From Poriferisodalis sp965203655 (GTDB lineage Bacteria; Actinomycetota; Acidimicrobiia; Acidimicrobiales; Poriferisodalaceae), in NCBI RefSeq assembly GCF_965203655.1, contig NZ_CBDBDD010000009.1:248001-312000 (forward strand): DNA of 64,000 nt. Direction: 5' to 3'. Under the pieces are notes generated by a model, which did no database searches, had not been told where the DNA came from, and worked only from the letters and a program-made list of their open reading frames with translations. Positions 24,657-33,045 of the stretch are shown one piece after another. Within the stretch, counting starts at the first letter, position 1. Every line of letters begins with the position of its first letter. The translations under genes were made by a program, and so were the position numbers.

Positions 24657-25256
24657 CTACACCCGTCGACGGTTGACGGGTCCCTGGACATTGAGAGGAT
24701 TGTCCAGCTTGGCGATCTCTTCGTACTCGAGTGATTCGGCCTCGCTCTCCGTCAAGCCAGAAGCGAGTGTCTCGTACTGGTAATCGGCACCTGCCGCAAC
24801 GAGTCCGCTCATCTCCTTTGAGCCACCGGTCAGTCCCCTGTCGCCCGAGACGTGCTCGGACACTCTGGCCTCGACCAGCCGGCTGGTGATGCCTACGTAC
24901 TGCTGACCGTTCTCGAAGCTGAGTCGATAGACCTTCCAACGGCGGCTTGGCGGATGCGGTGTGTCAGACGGCGCCTCCAAGCGCCGGTATTCGAGCTCGA
25001 GCGTGAGTCGCTGCTTGTTGAGTCGTCCGAGCTCGGTTATCGATGCGCCAGCCTCTCGTTGGCGTCTGTACCGCCGGCGCACTGTTTCGTACTTCTTCCA
25101 GCGGATTGCGGCTTCGGCGCATGCTGAGCAGGGTTCCTCGCCATGTTTCTTGTGACGTTGAAATGCGGCCCATGTACCGCAGGGGCGTTGCATGCGCCCG
25201 CCGACGTTCACACGGGTCCGCTCGCCTCGTTCGTCCAGCGAGTAACCCTCAGCCAT
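24657..25256 (-). CDS. GIY-YIG-like protein with N-terminal Cys motif
   Basis: The 199-residue protein has three parts: a short Cys segment (CGTWAAFQRHKKHGEEPCSAC, three cysteines) of a kind common in actinophage-associated proteins, a basic coiled region (about residues 50-95), and a C-terminal module whose VYRLSFENGQQYVGITSR start, followed by ARVSEHVSG, matches the GIY-YIG nuclease pattern in relaxed form. It may be a homing or phage-derived endonuclease. The active-site Arg/Glu assignment is uncertain, so activity is not assured. Confidence 0.65.
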   Translation of the reverse strand: MAEGYSLDERGERTRVNVGGRMQRPCGTWAAFQRHKKHGEEPCSACAEAAIRWKKYETVRRRYRRQREAGASITELGRLNKQRLTLELEYRRLEAPSDTPHPPSRRWKVYRLSFENGQQYVGITSRLVEARVSEHVSGDRGLTGGSKEMSGLVAAGADYQYETLASGLTESEAESLEYEEIAKLDNPLNVQGPVNRRRV

Positions 25257-25290
25257 TCGGCATCGAATCTGAGGTGATGCCTGAGGCTGG

Positions 25291-26988
25291 TCAGCCGCCG
25301 TGGCGGAGGAGCTGGCCGCTGTAGGTCTCGGTCTGGGTGTCTTCGGAGATGGTCTCGGCGCCGTTCACGATGACGCTGCGGTAGCCGCTGGCCCGCTGGA
25401 TGCGGCGCCACTCGCCGCCCGGCAGGTCGTGCACCACCTCGTTCGGGCCGACTGCCAGGTTTTCGGGGTCGTACACCACGACGTCAGCAGGACCGCCTTG
25501 GCGGATGAGGCCCCGGTCGCGGAATCCGGCGAGCTGCGCGGGAAGCGCCGCCAGCCGACGATGCGCTTCCTCGTAGGTCACCCACTGGTTCTCACGCACC
25601 TGCTCGGAGAGCGTCTCGGTGGGGTAGCGCCCCGCCGTGAGGAACTTCGTGTGTGCGCCGCCGTCTGACACCCCGAACAGCATGTGCGGGTACTGCACCA
25701 CGTCGCGCAGCAGCTCTGAGTTGCCCTGCGGCGGCGCCACGAAGAACAGCGTGTCGAGCCCGTCCGTGACGGCCACATCCAGCATGAGGTCCACCGGGTG
25801 CTTGCCGGCGACTTCGGCCGCCTGGCCGACCGACATCTCCCGGTACTGCTCGGTGGATTCGCTGCGCGGCGACAGGATCGTCACCGTCTCGATGCCCGCG
25901 GTCGCGGTGCGGGGCATCGTGTCCTTGAGCGCCTGCCGGCGGCTGGGGTCGGCCATCTTGGCCAAGCGCTCGGCCTTGTCGCCCATGCAGGCTTCCATCC
26001 AGGCCTCGGAGTCGTCGTAGAGGTTCCAATCCTCGAGGGTGAACGTGAAGCCGGCATCGCTGGTCACGCCCTGGCCGTACACCGGAACGCCCTGTTCACG
26101 GCAGCGCTCCAGCCACTCGATCTGACGGCGGTGGATGTTGGGCTTGTCCTCAAACGCCTGCACCACGTTGTGCAGCAGCGGCCGGCCGCTGATCGATGCG
26201 ATCTCCTCGAGGTGGGCCATGTCGTGCGCGACGTTGCCGCTGGTGAGCGTCATCTGCACGACGCCCTCGTTGCGCTCGGCCAGCACGCGGGCCAGCACCC
26301 GGGCGGTCTCGTCGTTCATCATGTCGGTCGGCATCGGCGTGCCGTCCCAGTCACGCTGCACCGCAGCGGGACCGGTCGGTGGCAGCCGCTGCGCCGACCA
26401 GCCGCAGCCGCCCGCGTCCATCGCCTCGTGCACCAGCTTGGCCAGCATCTCGTGCTCGCCTTCTGTGGGCAGCCGCCCAGACTTCGCATCGTCGAGGCCG
26501 AGCACCATCACCAGCATCGGGCCGATCGGCACGTACGGGAGGATGTTCATCGCCTTGGGCGTGCGTTCGAGGCTGTCGAGGTACTCCGGGAAGGTCACCC
26601 AGTCCCAGGGCATGCCCTGGCGCATCGACTCGTACGGGATGGCCTCGACGCGGGTCATCGAGCGCATGGCGTACTCGCGCATGTCGGGATCTACCGGGGC
26701 GAAGCCGAATCCGCAGTTGCCGATGGCCACCGAGGTGATGCCGTGCCAGCCCGACAGCGTGCAGTAGGGGTCCCAGAAGACCTGCGCGTCGTAGTGCGTG
26801 TGCAAGTCGACGAAGCCGGGGGCGATGTGCATGCCGGAGGCATCGATGACTTTGGCGCCCTCGCGGGCGTCGACCCGGCCGACGGTCGCGACCCTGCCGT
26901 CGGCGATGCCAAGGTCGCCGCGCACTCTCGGTGCCCCTGTCCCGTCGAAGATCATGCCGTCTTTGACGACGATGTCGAAGGTGCTCAT
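25291..26988 (-). CDS. N-acyl-D-amino acid deacylase-type amidohydrolase
   Basis: The 565-residue protein is a dihydroorotase-like amidohydrolase: GMHIAPGFVDLHTHYDAQ carries the HxH metal pair, and GVSDGGAHT supplies the C-terminal metal Asp. ITSVAIGNCGFGFAP contains the Cys typical of D-aminoacylases. It would hydrolyse N-acyl-D-amino acids or related amides. A GGGGAG site precedes the ATG. Confidence 0.85.
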   Translation of the reverse strand: MSTFDIVVKDGMIFDGTGAPRVRGDLGIADGRVATVGRVDAREGAKVIDASGMHIAPGFVDLHTHYDAQVFWDPYCTLSGWHGITSVAIGNCGFGFAPVDPDMREYAMRSMTRVEAIPYESMRQGMPWDWVTFPEYLDSLERTPKAMNILPYVPIGPMLVMVLGLDDAKSGRLPTEGEHEMLAKLVHEAMDAGGCGWSAQRLPPTGPAAVQRDWDGTPMPTDMMNDETARVLARVLAERNEGVVQMTLTSGNVAHDMAHLEEIASISGRPLLHNVVQAFEDKPNIHRRQIEWLERCREQGVPVYGQGVTSDAGFTFTLEDWNLYDDSEAWMEACMGDKAERLAKMADPSRRQALKDTMPRTATAGIETVTILSPRSESTEQYREMSVGQAAEVAGKHPVDLMLDVAVTDGLDTLFFVAPPQGNSELLRDVVQYPHMLFGVSDGGAHTKFLTAGRYPTETLSEQVRENQWVTYEEAHRRLAALPAQLAGFRDRGLIRQGGPADVVVYDPENLAVGPNEVVHDLPGGEWRRIQRASGYRSVIVNGAETISEDTQTETYSGQLLRHGG

Positions 26989-27083
26989 GTCGGACTCCCC
27001 TGAGACTCGGCCTGTCCGGCGAATTGCCGTGCCTTGATTGTGGCGCGCTCGGCGCGGTGCTCGCTCGGCTGCGGGCGGTGGCC

Positions 27084-27515
27084 TCAGCCGTCGATGTCCC
27101 AGCTCATCCGCTGTGCCGCGTACAGCGTGTCGGTGTACTCCTCCATGTGGGCGATGAGCCCATCGCGGCAGTCGTACACCCAGCAGTACTGATTGTCGTA
27201 CTCGCGGCCGGTGGCCTTGGCGGTGGCGGTCAATCGCTGCTGCACCACTGCAGTGCCGCCGTCGACGATCATCCTGCGGACCTCGAGGCTGATCGGCTGG
27301 CGGATGTCGAAGGTCTGCCTGACCACACGACCCCCCAGGGCCTCGACCACCTCGTTGGCACCCGTCATCGTGTCGACGGCATTGCCCTGAGCGGCCGTTT
27401 CGGGCAGCACCCAGGTGACTTCAGGGTCGAGGCATTCGAGCATCGTGTCCCTGTCGGCCGTCGTCAGCGCTGCGTAGTAGCGCTCCATCAGCGCTCGCGT
27501 CTCATCGCTCTCCAT
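27084..27515 (-). CDS. SnoaL-like/NTF2-fold protein
   Basis: This 143-residue protein follows the NTF2-like pattern: ALMERYYAALTTADRDTMLECLDPEVTWVLPE, a middle basic strand set and DGLIAHMEEYTDT at the end. The fold serves many small-molecule isomerases and ester cyclases; no specific function can be given. It lies 30 bases downstream of the aminotransferase stop, on the same strand, and may share its transcript. Confidence 0.75.
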   Translation of the reverse strand: MESDETRALMERYYAALTTADRDTMLECLDPEVTWVLPETAAQGNAVDTMTGANEVVEALGGRVVRQTFDIRQPISLEVRRMIVDGGTAVVQQRLTATAKATGREYDNQYCWVYDCRDGLIAHMEEYTDTLYAAQRMSWDIDG

Positions 27516-27545
27516 GGTCGTCCTTCCTTCCTGTCGCGCAGCGAT

Positions 27546-28766
27546 CTAGGCCGCCGTGGCGCGCAGCGCGTCGTCGAGCCGGTCGAAGATCTGCCCGATC
27601 TCCTCGTCGGTGATGATGAGCGGCGGGCAGAATGCGAGCGCGTTGCCGATGGCCCTCGTGATCACACCGCGCTTGAGGAACGCATCGCGGGTCTCCGCCG
27701 CGTCGCGGCCGATGTCGCAGGCCCAGATGCCGCCGAGCCCGCGGTAGCTCTCGATCATGCCGTCGGCCTGCAACGCCCGCAGGCCCTCTTCGAGCTTCTC
27801 GCCAATGTGGGTGGCCCGTTCGACGAGCCCTGCGGACTCGATGACGCCGAGGTTCGCGACCCCGGCGGCACACGCCGTCGGGTGGCCCGAATAGGTGTAG
27901 CCGTGCATGAACTTGGCCTCGTCGGCTTCGAGCAGGTCCGCGATGTCCCGTGACACCACGACACCAGCCAGTGGGATATAGCCCGACGTGACGCCCTTCG
28001 CGAAGGTGAAGATGTCTGGCTTCACGCCGAAGGTCTGGCCTCCGAACCAACTGCCAGTGCGCCCGAAGCCGCAGATGACCTCGTCGAAGATCAGCAGCGC
28101 ACCGTTGTCGGTGCACAGCCGACGAAGCCCCTCGAAGTACCCGGTCGGTGGCGGAATCACGCCTCCGGCACCCTGGATGGGCTCAGTAATGACGGCGGCG
28201 ATTCGCTCGCCGTGGGTCGCGAACAGCTGCGCAGCCGGTTCGATGTCGTCGTTGGGGATCTCGAGCACATGGGGCATCAGGTCACCCCAGCCTTCGCGGT
28301 AGGCAGCCCCTCCCTGAACGCTGGTGCCTCCCACGTTCACACCGTGGTAGCCGGCGGTGCGGCGAACGATGATCTGCCGATCGGTGTCGCCCTTGCGCTG
28401 TTGAACGCGTCGAGCGAACTTCAGCGCGGTGTCCACGGCCTCGGAGCCCGAACATGCCAAGAACACTCGCCCGTCAGGGTGCTGCGACCGAGCGCGCACC
28501 ATCTCGGCCACCTCGACCGCGGGACCATTCGAGAACGGCTCGAACGTGTTGTACGTCTGCAGTTGCTCCAGCTGCGCGTTGATGGCGTCGATGACCGTCC
28601 GGTTGCCGTGGCCGATCTGGCACAGCCACAGGCTGGCGAGCGCGTCGATGTACTCGTTGCCGGCTTCGTCGGTCAGCTTGACGCCGTTGCCCGAGACAAT
28701 CCGGACGTAGGTGTTTTCGTCGCGGCTGAGGACCGAATACGGATGGATGAGTGCGTTGTTGCTCAT
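27546..28766 (-). CDS. Class III PLP aminotransferase
   Basis: The 406-residue enzyme has LACSGSEAVDTALKFAR, AGYHGVNVGG, LIFDEVICGFGRTGSW and the PLP lysine in FTFAKGVTSGYIPL. This is the omega-aminotransferase branch that includes beta-alanine/taurine:pyruvate enzymes. GGGGGTG precedes ATG 28766. Substrate is not determined; divergence from a class V aminotransferase suggests amino acid or amine metabolism in this stretch. Confidence 0.87.
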   Translation of the reverse strand: MSNNALIHPYSVLSRDENTYVRIVSGNGVKLTDEAGNEYIDALASLWLCQIGHGNRTVIDAINAQLEQLQTYNTFEPFSNGPAVEVAEMVRARSQHPDGRVFLACSGSEAVDTALKFARRVQQRKGDTDRQIIVRRTAGYHGVNVGGTSVQGGAAYREGWGDLMPHVLEIPNDDIEPAAQLFATHGERIAAVITEPIQGAGGVIPPPTGYFEGLRRLCTDNGALLIFDEVICGFGRTGSWFGGQTFGVKPDIFTFAKGVTSGYIPLAGVVVSRDIADLLEADEAKFMHGYTYSGHPTACAAGVANLGVIESAGLVERATHIGEKLEEGLRALQADGMIESYRGLGGIWACDIGRDAAETRDAFLKRGVITRAIGNALAFCPPLIITDEEIGQIFDRLDDALRATAA

Positions 28767-28925
28767 CGTGGGCACCCCCGTGTGTGTTCTGCAGCGTCCG
28801 CCCTGGCAGGCGAGGGCGCCGCTCTGACGGCAGCCTACGCGTGCGCTCGGGCCCGGGCCTCAGCGTCCTTAGGCTGATGGCGCTTGGCGACGCGCCGGTG
28901 GGCACGATCGCTGAAGGGAGTTGCA

Positions 28926-30152
28926 ATGTCGCTGCGACACGGCCGCCCGCTTGTCATGATCCCGGGCCCGTCGGTGATCCCCGACCGGGTGCTGAATGCG
29001 ATGCGCCGGCCCATCCCGAACATCTACGAGGGCGAGGTGGTGGACCTCACCTATTCGCTGCTGGAACGGCTGCCGGCGATCGCCCGCACCGAGCACCGGG
29101 CGTATATCGCGATCTCCAACGGCCACGGCGCCTGGGAGATGGCCATCACCAACACGCTCTCTCGTGGCGACACGGTGTTGGTGCTCGAAGTCGGCCACTT
29201 CGCCACGAACTGGGCCGAGATGGCCGCGATGAGCGGAGTCAAGTTCGAGGTGCTGCACGCTGCGGACCGAGCGGCCATCGACCCCGATGCCGTCACCGAA
29301 CGGCTGCGAGCCGATGTCGGCAGCGAGTTCGCCGCTGTGCTCGTGGCACAGACGGACACCGCGTCGTCGGTGCGCAATGACATCGCCGCCGTGCGCCGCG
29401 CCATGGACGAGGCGGACCATCCGGCGTTGCTGATGGCCGACTGCGTGGCCTCGCTGGGATGCGAGCCGTTCGAGATGGACGCGTGGGGTGTCGACGTGAC
29501 CGTGTCGGGAAGCCAGAAGGGCCTGATGGTGCCCCCGGGCCTGGGCATGGTCTGGGTCGGTCCCAAGGCGTGGGAGGCACACCAGCGAGCGGACCTGCGC
29601 ACCGCGTACTGGGACTGGACGAGGCGCACCGATCCCGATGCCCACTACTGGATCTTCTGCGGCACGCCGCCTGTCCAGCACCTCTGGGGCTTGGCGGAGG
29701 CACTCGACATGATCGACGAGGAGGGCCTGGAGAACGTCTGGGAGCGCCATCGTGTGATGGCGGGCGCCATCCACGCAGCCGTCGATGCGTGGTCGGCACC
29801 CGGCGGGCTCGAGCTGAACGTGGTGGACCCAGCGCATCGTTCGAACTCGGTCACGATGATCCGCACCGGCGAGGTCTCCGCGCAGCAGCTACGCGCCACG
29901 TGCGAGTCCGAGGCCGGACTGACCCTGGGGCTGAGCATCACCGGCAATGCCGACGCCGAGTTCCGCATCGGCCACATGGGCCATCTCAACCCGCCGATGC
30001 TGCTCGGCACACTCGGCACCATCGAGGCCACTCTGGCGGCCATCGACGCGCCGATGGGCACTTCCGGTGTGGCCGCCGCCGCTCAGGTCATCGCCCAGGC
30101 CACGACCCCAGCACCCAAGCCGGCCCCCGGTCCCGAAGACCCCTGGTCGTGA
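28926..30152 (+). CDS. Class V aminotransferase, alanine/serine-glyoxylate type
   Basis: This 408-residue protein begins MIPGPSVIPDRVLNAM after a short lead, with YIAISNGHGAWEMAI, DCVASLGCEPFEMDAWGVDV and the PLP lysine in VSGSQKGLMVPPGL. Serine-glyoxylate aminotransferase belongs to the serine cycle and photorespiration; alanine-glyoxylate and pyridoxamine-pyruvate enzymes are close relatives. The start has GGGAG six bases ahead. The C-terminal tail is Ala/Pro-rich and probably disordered. Confidence 0.85.
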   Translation: MSLRHGRPLVMIPGPSVIPDRVLNAMRRPIPNIYEGEVVDLTYSLLERLPAIARTEHRAYIAISNGHGAWEMAITNTLSRGDTVLVLEVGHFATNWAEMAAMSGVKFEVLHAADRAAIDPDAVTERLRADVGSEFAAVLVAQTDTASSVRNDIAAVRRAMDEADHPALLMADCVASLGCEPFEMDAWGVDVTVSGSQKGLMVPPGLGMVWVGPKAWEAHQRADLRTAYWDWTRRTDPDAHYWIFCGTPPVQHLWGLAEALDMIDEEGLENVWERHRVMAGAIHAAVDAWSAPGGLELNVVDPAHRSNSVTMIRTGEVSAQQLRATCESEAGLTLGLSITGNADAEFRIGHMGHLNPPMLLGTLGTIEATLAAIDAPMGTSGVAAAAQVIAQATTPAPKPAPGPEDPWS

Positions 30153-30179
30153 CCGCCGCTCGCGCCAGCGGAACAAGTA

Positions 30180-30902
30180 TCAGCCGGCGAGGAGCTGGCG
30201 GACGAGTACGACGGAGGCGCTGGTTGCTGCGACCGAGAGCACGATGATCCGGAAGCGTGGACCTGCCAGACGCGGCCGCAGCCACCTGCCGATCGGCAGA
30301 CCCAGCGCAACTGCTGGCAACAAGCCCAGCCCCAGCCAGAGCTCCCGCAGACCGAACTCTCCGATGATGACGAGGGCAGCGATGATCGCCGTGCCGACGA
30401 TCAGCATGAAGGTGGCCAAGGTGGCCCGCAGGGCTGCCGGCTCCCAGTGGCTGGCGAAGACTGCGTACACCGGCCCGGGCACTGCCGCCACCGACGATGA
30501 GAACGCCGTGCCGGCTCCGGCCGCATAGTCGGCCCGGCGACCCTCGGGCGGCCGGAAGCCGATGGCCTGCGCCGACACGGCCGCCAGCACGAACACGCTC
30601 ACAGCGATCGCCAGCGAGCGGTCGCTCAGCACGGTCAGCAGCGCGACACCGCCGACCAGACCGAGGGGTGCCGCGATCAACTGCCGGCGCAAGGCCGGGG
30701 CTTTCAGCGCCGCTCGGTCCGCGACAGCGTTGCGGATATTGATGCCGCCCGCCAGCATCAGCATCGGCCCAGGGATTCCCGTCGGCTCGATGGTCACCAG
30801 CACTGGTCCCACGATCAGGCCCATGCCGAGGCCGATGCACGCCTGTGTTCCTGCGCCGGCGGCGACCACCACCGCCACGACCACATACTCCAGGACGCTC
30901 AT
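30180..30902 (-). CDS. TauE/SafE-family sulfite/organosulfonate exporter
   Basis: The 240-residue protein has about seven membrane helices and the two-fold TauE/SafE repeat (GAGTQACIGLGMGLIVGPVLV near the start, VPGPVYAVFASHW in the middle, LGLPIGRWL near the end). Such proteins export sulfite, sulfoacetate or similar anions. It sits alone on its strand, 20-odd bases from the class V aminotransferase stop (convergent). Confidence 0.82.
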   Translation of the reverse strand: MSVLEYVVVAVVVAAGAGTQACIGLGMGLIVGPVLVTIEPTGIPGPMLMLAGGINIRNAVADRAALKAPALRRQLIAAPLGLVGGVALLTVLSDRSLAIAVSVFVLAAVSAQAIGFRPPEGRRADYAAGAGTAFSSSVAAVPGPVYAVFASHWEPAALRATLATFMLIVGTAIIAALVIIGEFGLRELWLGLGLLPAVALGLPIGRWLRPRLAGPRFRIIVLSVAATSASVVLVRQLLAG

Positions 30903-30973
30903 GAATCGAGCACGTCGCGGCTCACGAGGTGCTTCCCCAACCGCTCATCTGGCCCCTTGCGGTATGGGCACGC

Positions 30974-32224
30974 TCACACCGGCAGGTTGCCGGTAGCGGC
31001 CCCGGTGCTGCCGGTGTCGGTATAGGCGGCGATGGTGCGCTGCGCGATGCGCATCTGGTGCACCTCGTCAGCGCCGTCGGCGAAGCGGGCCCAGCGGGCG
31101 TGCTGGTACATGTGCGCCAGCGGGGTGTCGGTGGAGTAGCCGAGCGCTCCGTGCACCTGGATCGACCGGTCGATGACCCGGCCCAGCATGTTCGCCACGA
31201 AGTGCTTCGCCATCGACACTTCGGCCTTGAAGTCCTCGCCGGTGCCGGCCTGCGCCCGGTCGACCTTGTAGGCCGCGTGCAGCACCATCAGCTTCGCTTG
31301 GTACAGCTCCATGGTGCTGTCAGCGATCATCCACTGGATGCCCTGCTTCTCGGCGAGCAGTGAACCGTGGGCGAACCGGTTGAGCGACCGATCGACCATC
31401 ATGTCGAGCGCCGTCTGAGCCTGGGCAATCCAGCGCATGCAGTGCGCCAGGCGCGCCGGCCCCAACCGGTACTGGCCCAGCAGATGTCCCTGGCCCCGAC
31501 CGCCCAGCATCTGGCCGGCGCCGACGCGCAAGTCCTCGATGAGGATCTCGCTGTGGCCCGTCGAGCCGTGCATGGTCTCGATCTGGCGCACTTCGGTCCA
31601 GCCGTCGGCCGGCAGGTCGACGATGAACGCTGAGTTGCCGGCCTGGGGGATGTCGGGGTTGTCCTCGGTGCGGGCGATGAGGATGGCGAACTTGGAACGG
31701 TGCGCGTTCGAGATGAACCACTTGTGCCCGTTCAGCACCCACTCGTCGCCGTCTGGGTAGCCGCGGGTCTGGATGAGCGTGGGATCCGAGCCGGCCACCT
31801 CGGGCTCGGTCATGGCGAAACACGACTCGGCGCGGCCCTCGCACAGCGGCGCCAGGTATCGCTGCTTCTGGGAGTCGGTGCCCCAGTGCAGCAGCGTATG
31901 CATGTTGCCCTCGTTGGGCGCCTGGCAGTTGAGCACCCACGGGCCGAACCGGGTCTTGGCGGCCTCGGCCTGCACCATGGCCATCTCGACGTGACCGAGC
32001 CCCATGCCGCCCCACTCAGCGGGCATGTGCGGCAACCAGAGCTCTTCGTCTTGCGCCCGCTTGCGCATTCCGAGCAGTGCCCCGACGTAGGCGTCCCGGT
32101 CGGTGTCCTCGAGCCGCTCGTCGTCGATGCGAGTCTCGACCGGACGTACCTCGGCGTCGATGAACGCGGCGATGCGCTTGCGGAGCTCCTCGAGTTCGGG
32201 GCTCAAGCTGAAGTCGATGGCCAT
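30974..32224 (-). CDS. Acyl-CoA dehydrogenase
   Basis: This 416-residue flavoprotein has CFAMTEPEVAGSDPTLIQTRG (FAD/substrate strand), WFISNAHRSKFAILIART, a central helical domain and IQVHGALGYSTDTPLAHMYQHAR near the C-terminus. It oxidises an acyl-CoA to an enoyl-CoA with electron transfer flavoprotein as acceptor. ATG 32224 has AGGAGG ahead; earlier in-frame sequence is a readthrough of the intergenic region. Substrate length is not evident. Confidence 0.87.
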   Translation of the reverse strand: MAIDFSLSPELEELRKRIAAFIDAEVRPVETRIDDERLEDTDRDAYVGALLGMRKRAQDEELWLPHMPAEWGGMGLGHVEMAMVQAEAAKTRFGPWVLNCQAPNEGNMHTLLHWGTDSQKQRYLAPLCEGRAESCFAMTEPEVAGSDPTLIQTRGYPDGDEWVLNGHKWFISNAHRSKFAILIARTEDNPDIPQAGNSAFIVDLPADGWTEVRQIETMHGSTGHSEILIEDLRVGAGQMLGGRGQGHLLGQYRLGPARLAHCMRWIAQAQTALDMMVDRSLNRFAHGSLLAEKQGIQWMIADSTMELYQAKLMVLHAAYKVDRAQAGTGEDFKAEVSMAKHFVANMLGRVIDRSIQVHGALGYSTDTPLAHMYQHARWARFADGADEVHQMRIAQRTIAAYTDTGSTGAATGNLPV

Positions 32225-32258
32225 CGATGCTTCCTCCTGCGGGGGTGTGCCGCGGTCG

Positions 32259-32933
32259 CTAGATCGTGAAGGGCTCCCCGTCGCCCCGCTCGCGCACGGC
32301 AATCTCCTCGACCGGCTTTCGGCTCAGCTTGGTGAGCTGCTTGGTGGGCTTGCCGATCGGAAGCAGGGCGCACACCGCCTCCCAATCCTCCAGCCCGAGG
32401 AGTTCCTTGGCTGCGGGCTCGTTTGCCGAGAGCAATGTGGTCATCGCGCCGCCCAGGCCCTCGTTGCGAGCACCCAGCAGGATGTTCCACGCGAACGGGT
32501 ACACCGACGCGCCGCTGACCACCCCGATGCGATCCTGCTCCTTGTCGATCGAGGCGACGTTGCGCAGATCGACGGTGATCACCAGCACGACGGGCACCTG
32601 GTCCATGTGCTCGAACATCGGGAGCGGGAACTTCAGCGACTCGTCGGCCATGGCCTCTTCGATGTTCACCGATGACGGGCTGTAGCTCTGCCAGTATACC
32701 TCGCCGGCAGCGACCTGCGCCGCGGCAACGCGCATCGCCGGAATACACAGCTCGCCGAGGCGCTTCTTGCGGGCGGGATCGCGTACCACGATGACCTTGT
32801 GGCCCTGCCGGTTGCCGCCGCTGGCGGCGAACCGGGCATTGTCGAAGATGCGGTACAGCACTTCGTCGGTGACTTCGTCGTCGGTGAAGTCCCGAGCGGC
32901 GAAGGTTGTGCGCATGACGTCGTAAATCTCCAT
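32259..32933 (-). CDS. Nitroreductase-family flavoprotein
   Basis: The 224-residue protein opens EIYDVMRTTFAARDFTDDEVTDEVLYRIFDNARFAASGGNRQG, the FMN-binding start of the nitroreductase family, and has GVVSGASVYPFAWNILLGARNEGLGGAMTT mid-way, ending with an ICALLPIGKP-like strand (VCALLPIGKP). It lies 34 bases ahead of the acyl-CoA dehydrogenase. Substrates range from nitroaromatics to enones. ATG 32933 begins the recognisable domain. Confidence 0.85.
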   Translation of the reverse strand: MEIYDVMRTTFAARDFTDDEVTDEVLYRIFDNARFAASGGNRQGHKVIVVRDPARKKRLGELCIPAMRVAAAQVAAGEVYWQSYSPSSVNIEEAMADESLKFPLPMFEHMDQVPVVLVITVDLRNVASIDKEQDRIGVVSGASVYPFAWNILLGARNEGLGGAMTTLLSANEPAAKELLGLEDWEAVCALLPIGKPTKQLTKLSRKPVEEIAVRERGDGEPFTI

Positions 32934-33045
32934 CTCGCCAGTCTCGCACCGGTCGGCCAACTCCGCGCCGAGGATCAATTTCGCGCCAGAATCGCCGGTA
33001 CCCGGCCATGTCACGGCCATGTGATGGCCATATCGAGGGGGGATC

